Position numbers and translations under genes: made by a program
Origin: JAGOGN01 sp036652735
Lineage (GTDB): Bacteria > Bacillota > Clostridia > Lachnospirales > Lachnospiraceae
Direction of reading: 5' to 3'
DNA: 7,569 nt
Assembly (NCBI GenBank): GCA_036652735.1
Contig: JAVVVI010000051.1
Location: 1-7,569 of the forward strand
In this document: positions 1-6,127 of the stretch, in pieces
How the letters are laid out: the number at the start of each line of letters is the position of its first letter
How positions within the stretch are numbered: position 1 is the first letter of the stretch
The notes under the pieces: model-generated
Told to the model about the DNA's origin: nothing
Databases searched by the model: none
The model's input: the letters and a program-made list of their open reading frames with translations, nothing else

Positions 1-1364
1 ACAGCCCCGGGAAACATATCCACGCATGCCACTCGTTCTAGGCAATATCCTCTGGCCTGCAGAACCACTAAATCCCTTGCAAGACTCGTGGGCTTACATG
101 ATATGTAGACCATGCGTTTCACATCATATTGAATGATGCGTTCCAGCGCCTTGGGATGGATACCATCTCTTGGTGGATCCAAAATAATAAAATCCGGTTT
201 TTCCGGAATTGTATCCAACACCTTTAGTACGTCACCCGCAATAAACTCGCAATTAGAAAGACCATTGCGCTGGGCATTTTCATTTGCCGCCTCCACAGCA
301 GCCTCCACAAGTTCAACACCAATCACTTTTTTTGCAATTGGTGATAAAATCTGCGCAATGGTACCGGTTCCACTATAAAGATCAAAAATAATCTGATTCG
401 GTTCCTGACTCATAGATAAATCACCCACAAAGTCCCGAACCGTTTCATAGAGTACCTCCGCACCTGCTGAATTCGTCTGAAAAAAAGAAAAGGGAGTTAT
501 TTTAAACTGAAGGCCTAATAATTTTTCAAAGAAAAAATCCCGTCCAAAAAGGACCTCCGTACCCTCATCGGTTACGGTATCGCCCACGCAGTCATTTTGG
601 GTGTGAAGTACACCCATTAATTTTCCACTAAGCTCTAAACCTTCTATCGCTTTTGTAAAACCATCTAATAAATAACCATCCTCTGCAATCTGAGTTGTCG
701 TAACAAGATCAATCAGAACCTCACCGGTATGAAATCCTTTTCGCACCAGCAAATGCCTTAAATATCCCTCATGTCTCACCTTATGATAAAATGGGATCTG
801 ATTTTTTCTGAAAAAATCAAGGGTTGTAGTGAGAATTTTTCTAAAATCCTCGTCCACGGTTCTGCATTCTTCCACAGGAACAATATCGTAGAAGCTTCCT
901 CTTTTATGCATTCCCAGTGCAAGTGGTCCATCTTTGCACAGATCGCCAAAAGAAAATTCCATCTTATTACGGTAGCCAAACTGCTGGGGACTGCTTTTGA
1001 TGCCTTCCCAAATTTCATCTATTGCTATTGATTCCGGGGTCAGAACCTGAGCAAGCAGGTCTTTCACCTGACGTTCTTTTAGTGAAAGCTGCATTTCATA
1101 ACTTAAATTCTGATAGGTACAGCCACCGCATTCTCCAAAATGAATACAATTCGGCGTAGACAGTTCCAAGGGTGATTTTTCCAGTACCTGAAGAAGACGT
1201 CCCTCTCCTTTTCCCTTTCTGACTCGATTTACAGAAAAAAGCACTTTTTGTCCTTCTATTCCATTTTTTACGACCACACTTTTTCCATCTTCCAGCTGCA
1301 CAATTCCCTTGTTTGGAAATTCCACTTTTGTAATTATTCCTTCCAAAACCTGTCCTTTTTTCAT
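1..1364 (-). CDS. rlmD: 23S rRNA (uracil-C5)-methyltransferase, RlmD/RumA type; 3' end beyond window
   Basis: This SAM-dependent enzyme would methylate C5 of a uridine in 23S rRNA. The 454 visible residues show the family order: an N-terminal TRAM-like RNA-binding segment (about 1-60), a 4Fe-4S cysteine set (C73, C79, C82 in CIHFGECGGC, plus C167), then the Rossmann methyltransferase domain. FFQTN is at 294-298, the SAM loop FDLYSGTGTI at 327-336, LDPPRDG at 395-401, and the catalytic cysteine C423 is in SCKPTSLARD. The frame is open to base 1 and stops at VDMFPGA, which in this family lies roughly ten residues from the C-terminus, so only the tail is missing. I chose the ATG at 1362-1364 because GGAG sits 6 bp upstream; the in-frame ATG at 1374-1376 has no good ribosome binding site. 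Gram-positive relatives of the RlmCD type can modify two uridines, so the exact target base is uncertain. Confidence 0.93.
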   Translation of the reverse strand, partial: MKKGQVLEGIITKVEFPNKGIVQLEDGKSVVVKNGIEGQKVLFSVNRVRKGKGEGRLLQVLEKSPLELSTPNCIHFGECGGCTYQNLSYEMQLSLKERQVKDLLAQVLTPESIAIDEIWEGIKSSPQQFGYRNKMEFSFGDLCKDGPLALGMHKRGSFYDIVPVEECRTVDEDFRKILTTTLDFFRKNQIPFYHKVRHEGYLRHLLVRKGFHTGEVLIDLVTTTQIAEDGYLLDGFTKAIEGLELSGKLMGVLHTQNDCVGDTVTDEGTEVLFGRDFFFEKLLGLQFKITPFSFFQTNSAGAEVLYETVRDFVGDLSMSQEPNQIIFDLYSGTGTIAQILSPIAKKVIGVELVEAAVEAANENAQRNGLSNCEFIAGDVLKVLDTIPEKPDFIILDPPRDGIHPKALERIIQYDVKRMVYISCKPTSLARDLVVLQARGYCLERVACVDMFPGA

Positions 1365-1412
1365 AAGCTTCTCCATAAAATTATTAGCATTCCAACACAA
1401 TCTAAAGGATTG

Positions 1413-1448
1413 AAAAAAAGAAGCTCATTAGCCGAGCCTCTTTTTATT
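1413..1448 (-). terminator. Rho-independent terminator after the small membrane-protein gene
   Basis: Read on the minus strand, GAGGCTC (1440-1434) and GAGCTTC (1426-1420) form a 7-bp stem with one G-U pair and a 7-nt loop, followed directly by seven T (1419-1413). It lies between the stop of the acidic membrane protein and the start of rlmD, so it should end the former transcript. A looser T-rich run on the other side could give weak termination on the plus strand. If it works efficiently, rlmD needs its own promoter in the roughly 48 bp that remain, where I see no convincing -35/-10 pair. Confidence 0.8.
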
Positions 1449-1497
1449 TTTAAGTCACAGGACATACTTCAACCATAACTCCTGCCATTACACTTAC

Positions 1498-1761
1498 TTA
1501 CTCCTCTTCGGTAGACTCTTTCTCCGTTGGTTCCTCTTCAAAAAAGTCTGCATCTAAATCATCTTCAAAATCATCCTCAAAATCTTCCAGATAATCCGGT
1601 GCAAAGAAACGGTAAATTCCATAGGCAACTGCTACAATAGCAGCTACTGCTCCTATAATCGCCAGCACCCAAAGTACTTTGGATTTTTTTTCTTCCTTGT
1701 CCTGTCTGTGTACAAGATCTTTAAACTTTGCTGCATTGAGTAATTCTTCCATTTTGTTCAT
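1498..1761 (-). CDS. Small single-pass membrane protein with acidic C-terminal tail, function unknown
   Basis: I do not recognise a named family. The 87-residue product has a charged N-terminus (1-29, with the basic cluster KEEKKSK), one hydrophobic helix (about 29-51, rich in Ala, Ile and Val), then RFFAP and a tail (56-87) made largely of Asp and Glu (DFEDDFEDDLDADFFEEE) with no basic residue except K81. Positive residues before the helix predict a cytoplasmic N-terminus and an extracytoplasmic acidic tail. I chose the ATG at 1759-1761 because GGGAG lies 7 bp upstream; an in-frame ATG ten codons earlier (1789-1791) lacks this. The gene has its own promoter and terminator, so it appears monocistronic, and it lies between pcrA and rlmD. 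It is probably a real gene, given its clear expression signals and coherent topology. Confidence 0.75.
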   Translation of the reverse strand: MNKMEELLNAAKFKDLVHRQDKEEKKSKVLWVLAIIGAVAAIVAVAYGIYRFFAPDYLEDFEDDFEDDLDADFFEEEPTEKESTEEE

Positions 1762-1833
1762 GCAATCGCTCCCTTTCTCATTCTGTTCCAATTGGTTCTA
1801 ACAGTTCAGAATTTGTAACTTGAATTTCCTATT

Positions 1834-1842
1834 AGTATACCA
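1834..1842 (-). promoter_or_regulatory. Extended -10 promoter for the small membrane-protein gene
   Basis: On the minus strand, TGGTATACT gives the extended -10 pattern TG-N-TATACT (hexamer at 1839-1834). No good -35 hexamer lies 17 bp upstream, which is common with extended -10 promoters. Transcription would start near 1827, leaving a leader of roughly 65 nt before the ATG at 1761. It lies just past the end of pcrA and so gives the small gene independent transcription. Confidence 0.55.
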
Positions 1843-1863
1843 TAAATCACTGTATAAGCATAC

Positions 1864-1891
1864 ACAAAAAAGTAAAATATATTACTTTTTT
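1864..1891 (-). terminator. Weak A/T-only hairpin at the end of pcrA
   Basis: A perfect A/T-rich inverted repeat spans the pcrA stop codon: on the minus strand AAAAAAGTAA and TTACTTTTTT flank a short TATATT loop, with a run of T in the downstream arm. The single G-C pair makes the stem weak, so this may only be a poor terminator or a chance product of local A/T richness. Confidence 0.35.
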
Positions 1892-4095
1892 TCTAATTTA
1901 GCAAAAGAAGCAAACATTTTCTTTCTTCCCACCGTAAAAAATTCAACTGTAACTTCAAAATCTCTTCCACCTTCTACAATAGAGATGACCGTTCCGTCTC
2001 CAAATTTTCCATGGTGAACCAAATCTCCCACACTATATTCTAAGCGTGCTGCCTTTGTTACAGCCGTTGAAAATTGTTTTGTTGCCGCAAATGCCTTTGC
2101 CCGAAAGCTATCTTTCGCCTTAAAGAATGGAAGATCATTTTGTTTTTCCTCCACCCGTTCAGGTTTTATGTAACCCTGCACCAAAGTATTTGGTATTTCT
2201 TTTACAAATCTGGACACCCCGTTGTAATGTGTCTCGCCTCTGACCATCCTTTGTCTTGCACTGGTAATACTCAGGTGTTCCATGGCACGGGTAATGGCTA
2301 CATAGCAAAGTCTCCGCTCCTCCTCCAAGTCCGTTGGATCCTCAGAACCAATTGTCATGAAGCTTGGGAACATTCCCTCTTCCATTCCTACCAAATATAC
2401 GTTTTTATATTCCAATCCCTTCGACCCGTGAACCGTCATTAGGACCACATAATCACAACTTTCATCCAGACTGTCAATATCTGCGACCAAAGCTACTTCC
2501 TCTAAAAATCCCCCTAAAGTTGGCGGTTCCTCTTCACAGGTTTCCTCATAAGAGACTGCTTTGCTGATTAATTCGTTGATGTTTTCAATTCGGCTCTCTG
2601 ATTCCTCGGTATCCTCTGCCTCTAATTCCTTGACATAACCGGTTTCTTCAATGATTTTCTCCAATAACTTGGATATTCCCAAATACTTTGCCTCGCTGCG
2701 CAATGTCTGAATAAAGGATACAAAGGGTTTTAACTTCGCTGCACTTCGCCCAAGGGTTCCAATATCCTCTGCAAGTTTTAGGGCATTGTAAAAGCTGTAT
2801 CCCTGTTCGACTGCATAGTCCTGAACTTTTGACATTGTTGCAGCACCGATTCCACGCTTTGGAACATTAATTATACGTTTAACTGCCAAATCATCCCTTG
2901 CATTATCCACCGTTTTTAAATATGCCAATAGATCTTTAATTTCCTTACGCGCGTAGAAATTAACACCACCCACAATTTTATAAGGAATATCAGAGATTAC
3001 AAATCGTTCTTCAAATAATCTTGATTGGGCATTTGTGCGATACAAAATTGCACAGTCTTTATATTCACACTCTCCCTTACGTACTCTGGAGGCAATATCT
3101 CTTACCACAAATTCAGCTTCCTCATTGGCAAAATCGAACTGCTGAAACAGAATCTTCTCACCGGGATCTTTCTGAGTCCAAAGTGCTTTTTCTTTTCTGC
3201 CATAATTGTTGGCAATGACACCGTTTGCCGCGTCTAAAATATTTTGAACGGAACGATAATTTTGCTCAAGTTTTATGACCTTTGCCCCTTTGTATACCTT
3301 CTCAAAATTCAGAATATTCTTAATGTTTGCCCCTCTGAATTTATAAATGGACTGGTCATCATCCCCAACTACACATAAATTCTTATATTTTCCGGCAAGT
3401 GTCTTAATTAGCATGAACTGTGCTGTATTTGTGTCTTGATATTCATCTACCATGATATAACGAAAACGCTCCTGGTAGGAATCCAGAACCTGTTTATCTC
3501 CCTTTAGCAGCTCCACTGTTTTCATAATCAGGTCATCAAAATCCAGTGCATTGTTCTTTCTTAAAATCTGCTGATACTCTGCATAAACTTTTGCCTGCCG
3601 CAGCAGATTATAATCTCCACCTGCATTTAGCGTAAATTCTTCCGGTGTAATTAATTCATTCTTTGCATTGGAAACCGCACCTAAGAATGATTTTTCCTTA
3701 TAGATCTTTGTATCAATCTGAAATCGCTTGCAAATCTCCTTCATAATGCTTTTTTGATCATCCGAATCATAGATTGTAAAATTCGTATCAAATCCCAGGC
3801 GATCAATGTAGCGGCGGAGAATTCGAACACACAAAGAGTGAAACGTACTGACCCATATGCTCTCTGAACCCATACCAACCATTTCATCAATACGTTGGCG
3901 CATCTCTCCTGCTGCTTTATTCGTAAAGGTAATTGCCAGAATATGATATGGATTTACACCTTTTTCATCTATCATATATGCTGCACGATTGGTAAGTACA
4001 CGAGTCTTTCCGGAACCGGCCCCTGCTAAAATTAACAGGGGTCCCTCTGTACACTCAACCGCTTCCTGTTGTTTATCATTTAAATTTAAAACCAT
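1882..4095 (-). CDS. pcrA: ATP-dependent 3'-5' DNA helicase PcrA (UvrD/Rep, SF1A)
   Basis: PcrA unwinds DNA in nucleotide-excision and replication-associated repair and, in Firmicutes, also binds RNA polymerase. The 737-residue product is full length for the family. SF1A motifs appear in order: Q-motif Q9-Q10; Walker A GAGSGKT at 25-31; motif Ia ITFTNKAAGEM at 55-65; Walker B VDEYQD at 216-221; motif III GDDDQSIYKFRGA at 244-256; motif IV LEQNYRS at 276-282; motif V TVHGSKGLE at 554-562; motif VI LCYVAITRA at 596-604. The C-terminus (about 687-737, YSVGDLVHHGKFGDGTV) is the Tudor-like RNA-polymerase-binding domain. I chose the ATG at 4093-4095 because MVLNLNDKQQEAV matches the usual PcrA N-terminus; GGAGG lies upstream at a slightly long spacing of 11. 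The 14-codon longer in-frame reading from 4137 looks like leader. The gene is divergent from the DUF1836 gene. No key residue is missing. Confidence 0.97.
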   Translation of the reverse strand: MVLNLNDKQQEAVECTEGPLLILAGAGSGKTRVLTNRAAYMIDEKGVNPYHILAITFTNKAAGEMRQRIDEMVGMGSESIWVSTFHSLCVRILRRYIDRLGFDTNFTIYDSDDQKSIMKEICKRFQIDTKIYKEKSFLGAVSNAKNELITPEEFTLNAGGDYNLLRQAKVYAEYQQILRKNNALDFDDLIMKTVELLKGDKQVLDSYQERFRYIMVDEYQDTNTAQFMLIKTLAGKYKNLCVVGDDDQSIYKFRGANIKNILNFEKVYKGAKVIKLEQNYRSVQNILDAANGVIANNYGRKEKALWTQKDPGEKILFQQFDFANEEAEFVVRDIASRVRKGECEYKDCAILYRTNAQSRLFEERFVISDIPYKIVGGVNFYARKEIKDLLAYLKTVDNARDDLAVKRIINVPKRGIGAATMSKVQDYAVEQGYSFYNALKLAEDIGTLGRSAAKLKPFVSFIQTLRSEAKYLGISKLLEKIIEETGYVKELEAEDTEESESRIENINELISKAVSYEETCEEEPPTLGGFLEEVALVADIDSLDESCDYVVLMTVHGSKGLEYKNVYLVGMEEGMFPSFMTIGSEDPTDLEEERRLCYVAITRAMEHLSITSARQRMVRGETHYNGVSRFVKEIPNTLVQGYIKPERVEEKQNDLPFFKAKDSFRAKAFAATKQFSTAVTKAARLEYSVGDLVHHGKFGDGTVISIVEGGRDFEVTVEFFTVGRKKMFASFAKLEKK

Positions 4096-4160
4096 ATGTG
4101 ATTCATCCTCCCATATTCTGTAGTATGCTATCATCATATCACAAAGTCACCAATAAAAAA

Positions 4161-4189
4161 AGTATACAATCCGTCATTTTGGAATTGAA
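4161..4189 (-). promoter_or_regulatory. Candidate pcrA promoter
   Basis: On the minus strand, TTCAAT (4189-4184) and TATACT (4166-4161) are spaced by 17 bp, predicting a start near 4155 and a 60-nt leader. The -10 is good and the -35 is poor. A second possible -10, TATGAT (4138-4133), lies closer to the gene but has an even weaker -35, so the assignment is tentative. Confidence 0.4.
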
Positions 4190-4203
4190 AATGCACAAAA
4201 CAC

Positions 4204-4232
4204 TTGTTATATAGTATTGAATACTATATAAT
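4204..4232 (+). promoter_or_regulatory. Sigma-A-type promoter of the DUF1836 gene
   Basis: TTGTTA (4204-4209) and a consensus TATAAT (4227-4232) are separated by exactly 17 bp. The predicted start is near 4239, which leaves only a very short leader; the ribosome binding site GAGGTG (4240-4245) sits at the 5' end of the transcript. The whole spacer and parts of both hexamers are taken up by a perfect palindrome (separate entry), which is the expected geometry for repression by steric occlusion. Confidence 0.75.
4207..4231. promoter_or_regulatory. 25-bp perfect palindrome, probable operator in the DUF1836 promoter
   Basis: Arms of 12 bp (TTATATAGTATT and its exact reverse complement) flank a single central G at 4219. 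The palindrome overlaps the last bases of the -35, the entire spacer and most of the -10 of the plus-strand promoter. A dimeric regulator bound here would block RNA polymerase. The nearest candidate is the DUF1836 helix-turn-helix protein encoded immediately downstream, which suggests autoregulation. The site is also 18 bp upstream of the candidate pcrA -35 on the other strand. No second full copy is visible in the window. Confidence 0.7.
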
Positions 4233-4252
4233 GGATATTGAGGTGAATTTTC

Positions 4253-4885
4253 ATGACAATTAATACAGAAGATTTATTAAACAGTATATTAGGCAGTCTC
4301 TCCCGGATTGATTACATTAAGCCAAATGATTTTCCGGACATTGCACTTTATATGGATCAGGTTACCACTTTCATGGATTCTCATTTAACTGCATCCAAGC
4401 GCCATTCTCAGGATAAAGTTCTCACTAAGACCATGATTAATAATTATGCCAAAAATAACCTGCTCCCACCACCGGTAAAGAAAAAATATTCAAAGGAACA
4501 TTTACTTACCTTGATTTTTATCTATTACTTTAAAAATATATTAACCATCAATGACATTCAAAGTATTTTGAATCCTTTAACCGGAAAGTACTTTGGGGAA
4601 GAAATCGGATTTAATTTGGAAGATATATACGAGGAAGTATTTCACCTGGAAAAAGATCAGGTCGAACGAATGAAGGAAGATATTATATTAAAATTTGAAG
4701 TCAGCCGCTCTACTTTTCCCAATGCACCGGAACAAGACAGCGAATTTTTACAGATGTTTTCTTTTATCTGTCTTCTAAGCTTTGACGTCTATGTGAAGAA
4801 GCAATTAATTGAGAAAATGATTGACAGTCTCCAAGAAAAAGATACCAGCGAAAAAACTGAGAAGCATAAAAAGACAGAAGAATAA
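4253..4885 (+). CDS. DUF1836 domain protein, MerR-like helix-turn-helix putative regulator
   Basis: The 210-residue protein matches my recollection of the DUF1836 family, a Firmicutes group of putative DNA-binding proteins. The segment at about 57-107 (LTKTMINNYAKNNLLPPP, then KKKYSKEHLLTLIFIYYFKNILTINDIQSIL) looks like a MerR-type winged helix: a recognition helix, a wing with KKKY, and then two further helices. The N-terminal 50 residues and the C-terminal half are helical and have no recognised motif; the tail (about 194-210) is charged and rich in Lys and Glu, and is probably disordered. There is no signal peptide. The start has GAGGTG 7 bp upstream. The gene is transcribed alone, divergent from pcrA, with a palindromic operator over its promoter and a strong terminator that overlaps its stop codon. 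Its target genes are unknown; autoregulation is inferred from the palindrome. Confidence 0.85.
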   Translation: MTINTEDLLNSILGSLSRIDYIKPNDFPDIALYMDQVTTFMDSHLTASKRHSQDKVLTKTMINNYAKNNLLPPPVKKKYSKEHLLTLIFIYYFKNILTINDIQSILNPLTGKYFGEEIGFNLEDIYEEVFHLEKDQVERMKEDIILKFEVSRSTFPNAPEQDSEFLQMFSFICLLSFDVYVKKQLIEKMIDSLQEKDTSEKTEKHKKTEE

Positions 4886-4905
4886 CCGCATATTCTTCTG
4901 TCTTT
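4870..4905. terminator. Strong bidirectional terminator between the DUF1836 gene and yerC
   Basis: A perfect 15-bp stem (AAAGACAGAAGAATA at 4870-4884 with its complement at 4891-4905) has a 6-nt loop ACCGCA. T-rich runs follow on both strands: CTTTTGTT on the plus side, and the stem's own TTT followed by TT on the minus side. The TAA stop of the DUF1836 gene (4883-4885) lies at the top of the stem. It ends the two convergent transcripts. Confidence 0.85.
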
Positions 4906-4923
4906 CTTTTGTTAACATAGCCT

Positions 4924-5223
4924 TTATTCTGATTCCGGAAGTTGTGTCCTCTTAAATACCAGATCATAACCATCATTTCCATAATTTAATGTACGATTAA
5001 TTCTACTAATTGTTGCTGTAGAAGCACCCGTCTTTTCTGCAATATATAAGTATGTCTTTTTGTCTCTCAACATCTTTGCAACCTCATATCTTTGAGACAT
5101 GGATAACATCTCATTTATCGTACATACGTCTTCGAAGAAGCTATAACACTCCTCTCTTGTCTGCAGACTTAAAACTGCATCAAACAAGTTGTCCATTGAT
5201 TCCGCTTTTAAACTTTTGCTCAT
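4924..5223 (-). CDS. yerC: YerC/YecD family TrpR-like DNA-binding protein
   Basis: The 99-residue protein has the size and pattern of the YerC/YecD group, all-helical proteins related to the tryptophan repressor TrpR. Residues 36-52 (INEMLSMSQRYEVAKML) form the TrpR-like core, and the helix-turn-helix is at about 58-79 (YLYIAEKTGASTATISRINR). The conserved STATISRINR recognition helix is intact. The ligand, if any, and the targets are not established for this group as far as I know, so tryptophan sensing should not be assumed. The ATG at 5221-5223 has AAGGAG 8 bp upstream. It has its own promoter, and the shared terminator follows its stop. From memory, yerC also lies a few genes from pcrA in Bacillus subtilis, so the neighbourhood may be old. 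Confidence 0.92.
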   Translation of the reverse strand: MSKSLKAESMDNLFDAVLSLQTREECYSFFEDVCTINEMLSMSQRYEVAKMLRDKKTYLYIAEKTGASTATISRINRTLNYGNDGYDLVFKRTQLPESE

Positions 5224-5259
5224 GTGTTTTTCTCCTTGTGTATTATTATGTTCTTAAAT

Positions 5260-5288
5260 ATTTTATCACTTTATCCAGAAAAAGTAAA
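5260..5288 (-). promoter_or_regulatory. yerC promoter with extended -10
   Basis: On the minus strand, TTTACT (5288-5283) and TAAAAT (5265-5260) are spaced by 17 bp, and TGA precedes the -10 to give an extended -10 (TGATAAAAT). Transcription would start near 5253, about 30 nt before the ATG. The promoter lies within the short gap after the PHP phosphoesterase gene, so yerC can be transcribed independently of it. It overlaps an inverted repeat. Confidence 0.6.
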
Positions 5289-5292
5289 GTGA
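5266..5292. repeat. Inverted repeat TCACTTTA-N11-TAAAGTGA in the yerC promoter
   Basis: Perfect 8-bp arms at 5266-5273 and 5285-5292 are separated by 11 bp. One arm abuts the yerC -10 and the other covers the -35, so the repeat could be an operator. As RNA it would fold into a weak, A/T-rich hairpin downstream of the PHP gene stop, so it could instead be a poor terminator for that gene. The two roles cannot be told apart from sequence alone. Confidence 0.4.
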
Positions 5293-5325
5293 ATTTTTTG
5301 TAAATTTTATGCGAATTTTTTGTAA
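5291..5325. repeat. Two direct copies of a 13-bp A/T-rich repeat
   Basis: GAATTTTTTGTAA occurs at 5291-5303 and again at 5313-5325, a 22-bp period (about two helical turns). The second copy lies in the last codons of the PHP gene, and the first lies in the gap just upstream of the yerC -35. It could be a small tandem duplication or paired binding sites; A/T richness makes chance plausible. Confidence 0.4.
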
Positions 5326-6032
5326 TAATTAAGGTATTTCTTAACAGATTCCACTGACGAATTCACAATAAGTTCTTCCGGAAATTCCACCTTTTTCAGT
5401 ATAGAAACAGCGTTTTCATGTGCCCCAACAAGGAAGCTTGTATGAGCATCAGACCCCATAATTACAGGTGTTTCATAGATTTTGCAAAGATTTAAAAGTT
5501 CCATATACAGTTCCGAAGCATTCTCTCTATAACTTGTTTTAGACATGGACGAATTGTTAACTTCCAGCAGAATATTTCTTTTCCTTGCTTCCTCTACTAT
5601 AGCACGGTAATCCACCGGAAAACGTGCATCATCCGGGTGTCCAATAATATTTACATACGGATTCTTCATTACGTTCAAGTATGCTCTTGTGTTTTCTTCC
5701 TTGCTGCCTACTGCATAACAAGGTATATGCAGACTTGCAATTACTACATCCATTTTTTTAAGGGTTGACTGTGATAAATCCACTCGGCCATAGGAATCCA
5801 GTATATTTACCTCTGCTCCATATAATACTTGCAATCCATCCACAGTGTTGGGCATTGCGCCGATATTTTCAAAATAGATTTTATTACAGCTTCCCGGCAT
5901 GGAAGGAGCATGTTCCGTTATTCCAAGCAGCTCCAGTCCCCTTTCCTTTCCTGCTTCAATTTGTTCTTTAATGGTTCCATATGCATGTCCACTTGCCAGT
6001 GTGTGCGTATGAAGATCGATCACATCTTTCAT
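5307..6032 (-). CDS. PHP-domain metal-dependent phosphoesterase, YcdX family
   Basis: The 241-residue protein is a single PHP domain, the length expected for the YcdX group of cytoplasmic phosphatases. All nine residues matching the trinuclear metal site described for E. coli YcdX are present: H8 and H10 (DLHTHT), H16, H41 (TEHAP), E74 (GAEVN), H102 (SLHIP), H132 (GHPDD), D195 and H197 (GSDAHT). The enzyme should therefore be active, hydrolysing a small phosphorylated substrate that I cannot name. The ATG at 6030-6032 has GAGG 7 bp upstream. It lies in the same direction as yerC and upstream of it, with an 83-bp gap holding a yerC promoter, so co-transcription is possible but not required. 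It is divergent from the truncated transporter gene. A histidinol-phosphatase (HisK-type) is less likely, because those are longer and carry other conserved blocks. Confidence 0.9.
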   Translation of the reverse strand: MKDVIDLHTHTLASGHAYGTIKEQIEAGKERGLELLGITEHAPSMPGSCNKIYFENIGAMPNTVDGLQVLYGAEVNILDSYGRVDLSQSTLKKMDVVIASLHIPCYAVGSKEENTRAYLNVMKNPYVNIIGHPDDARFPVDYRAIVEEARKRNILLEVNNSSMSKTSYRENASELYMELLNLCKIYETPVIMGSDAHTSFLVGAHENAVSILKKVEFPEELIVNSSVESVKKYLNYYKKFA

Positions 6033-6066
6033 TTTGATTCCTCACTTTTCTTTTGGTGTTTGATAC

Positions 6067-6095
6067 CATCTAACACATATTCCGGTTTCTGTCAT
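6067..6095 (-). promoter_or_regulatory. Candidate promoter for the PHP gene
   Basis: On the minus strand, ATGACA (6095-6090) and TAGATG (6072-6067) are spaced by 17 bp. The -35 is close to consensus and the -10 is poor. It overlaps the dyad at 6087-6111. No better pair was seen in the 95-bp divergent gap. Confidence 0.3.
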
Positions 6096-6111
6096 ATTGT
6101 GTATAACAGAA
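6087..6111. promoter_or_regulatory. 25-bp imperfect dyad in the PHP/transporter divergent gap, possible operator
   Basis: TTCTGT (6087-6092) and ACAGAA (6106-6111) are exact inverted arms. The inner triplets ATA (6094-6096) and TAT (6102-6104) also pair, giving nine of ten matched positions around a 5-bp centre at 6097-6101. It covers a candidate -10 (TATAAC, 6102-6107) of the transporter gene and the -35 of the candidate PHP promoter, so one regulator could affect both directions. Confidence 0.4.
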
Positions 6112-6127
6112 TATATTTGGAGGTAGT

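Noticed and set aside
1365..1376. Upstream ATG for rlmD
   Set aside because: It lacks a ribosome binding site; the GGAG serving the ATG at 1362-1364 lies just within this extension.
771..1478. Open frames of 76-86 codons on both strands over rlmD and its upstream gap
   Set aside because: They overlap a clearly conserved methyltransferase frame and show no family pattern or ribosome binding site; they are shadows.
1762..1791. Ten-codon N-terminal extension of the small membrane protein
   Set aside because: It includes the GGGAG ribosome binding site that serves the internal ATG and has no site of its own.
1820..3237. Several plus-strand open frames within pcrA, up to 122 codons
   Set aside because: All are antisense to a full-length conserved helicase, and the translations are low-complexity antisense products.
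4096..4137. Fourteen-codon N-terminal extension of pcrA from an upstream ATG
   Set aside because: The extension is unlike PcrA N-termini and would place the GGAGG ribosome binding site inside coding sequence; the ATG at 4093-4095 gives the standard start.
4764..4982. Minus-strand open frame across the end of the DUF1836 gene and the terminator
   Set aside because: It runs through the strong bidirectional terminator and overlaps two better-supported genes.
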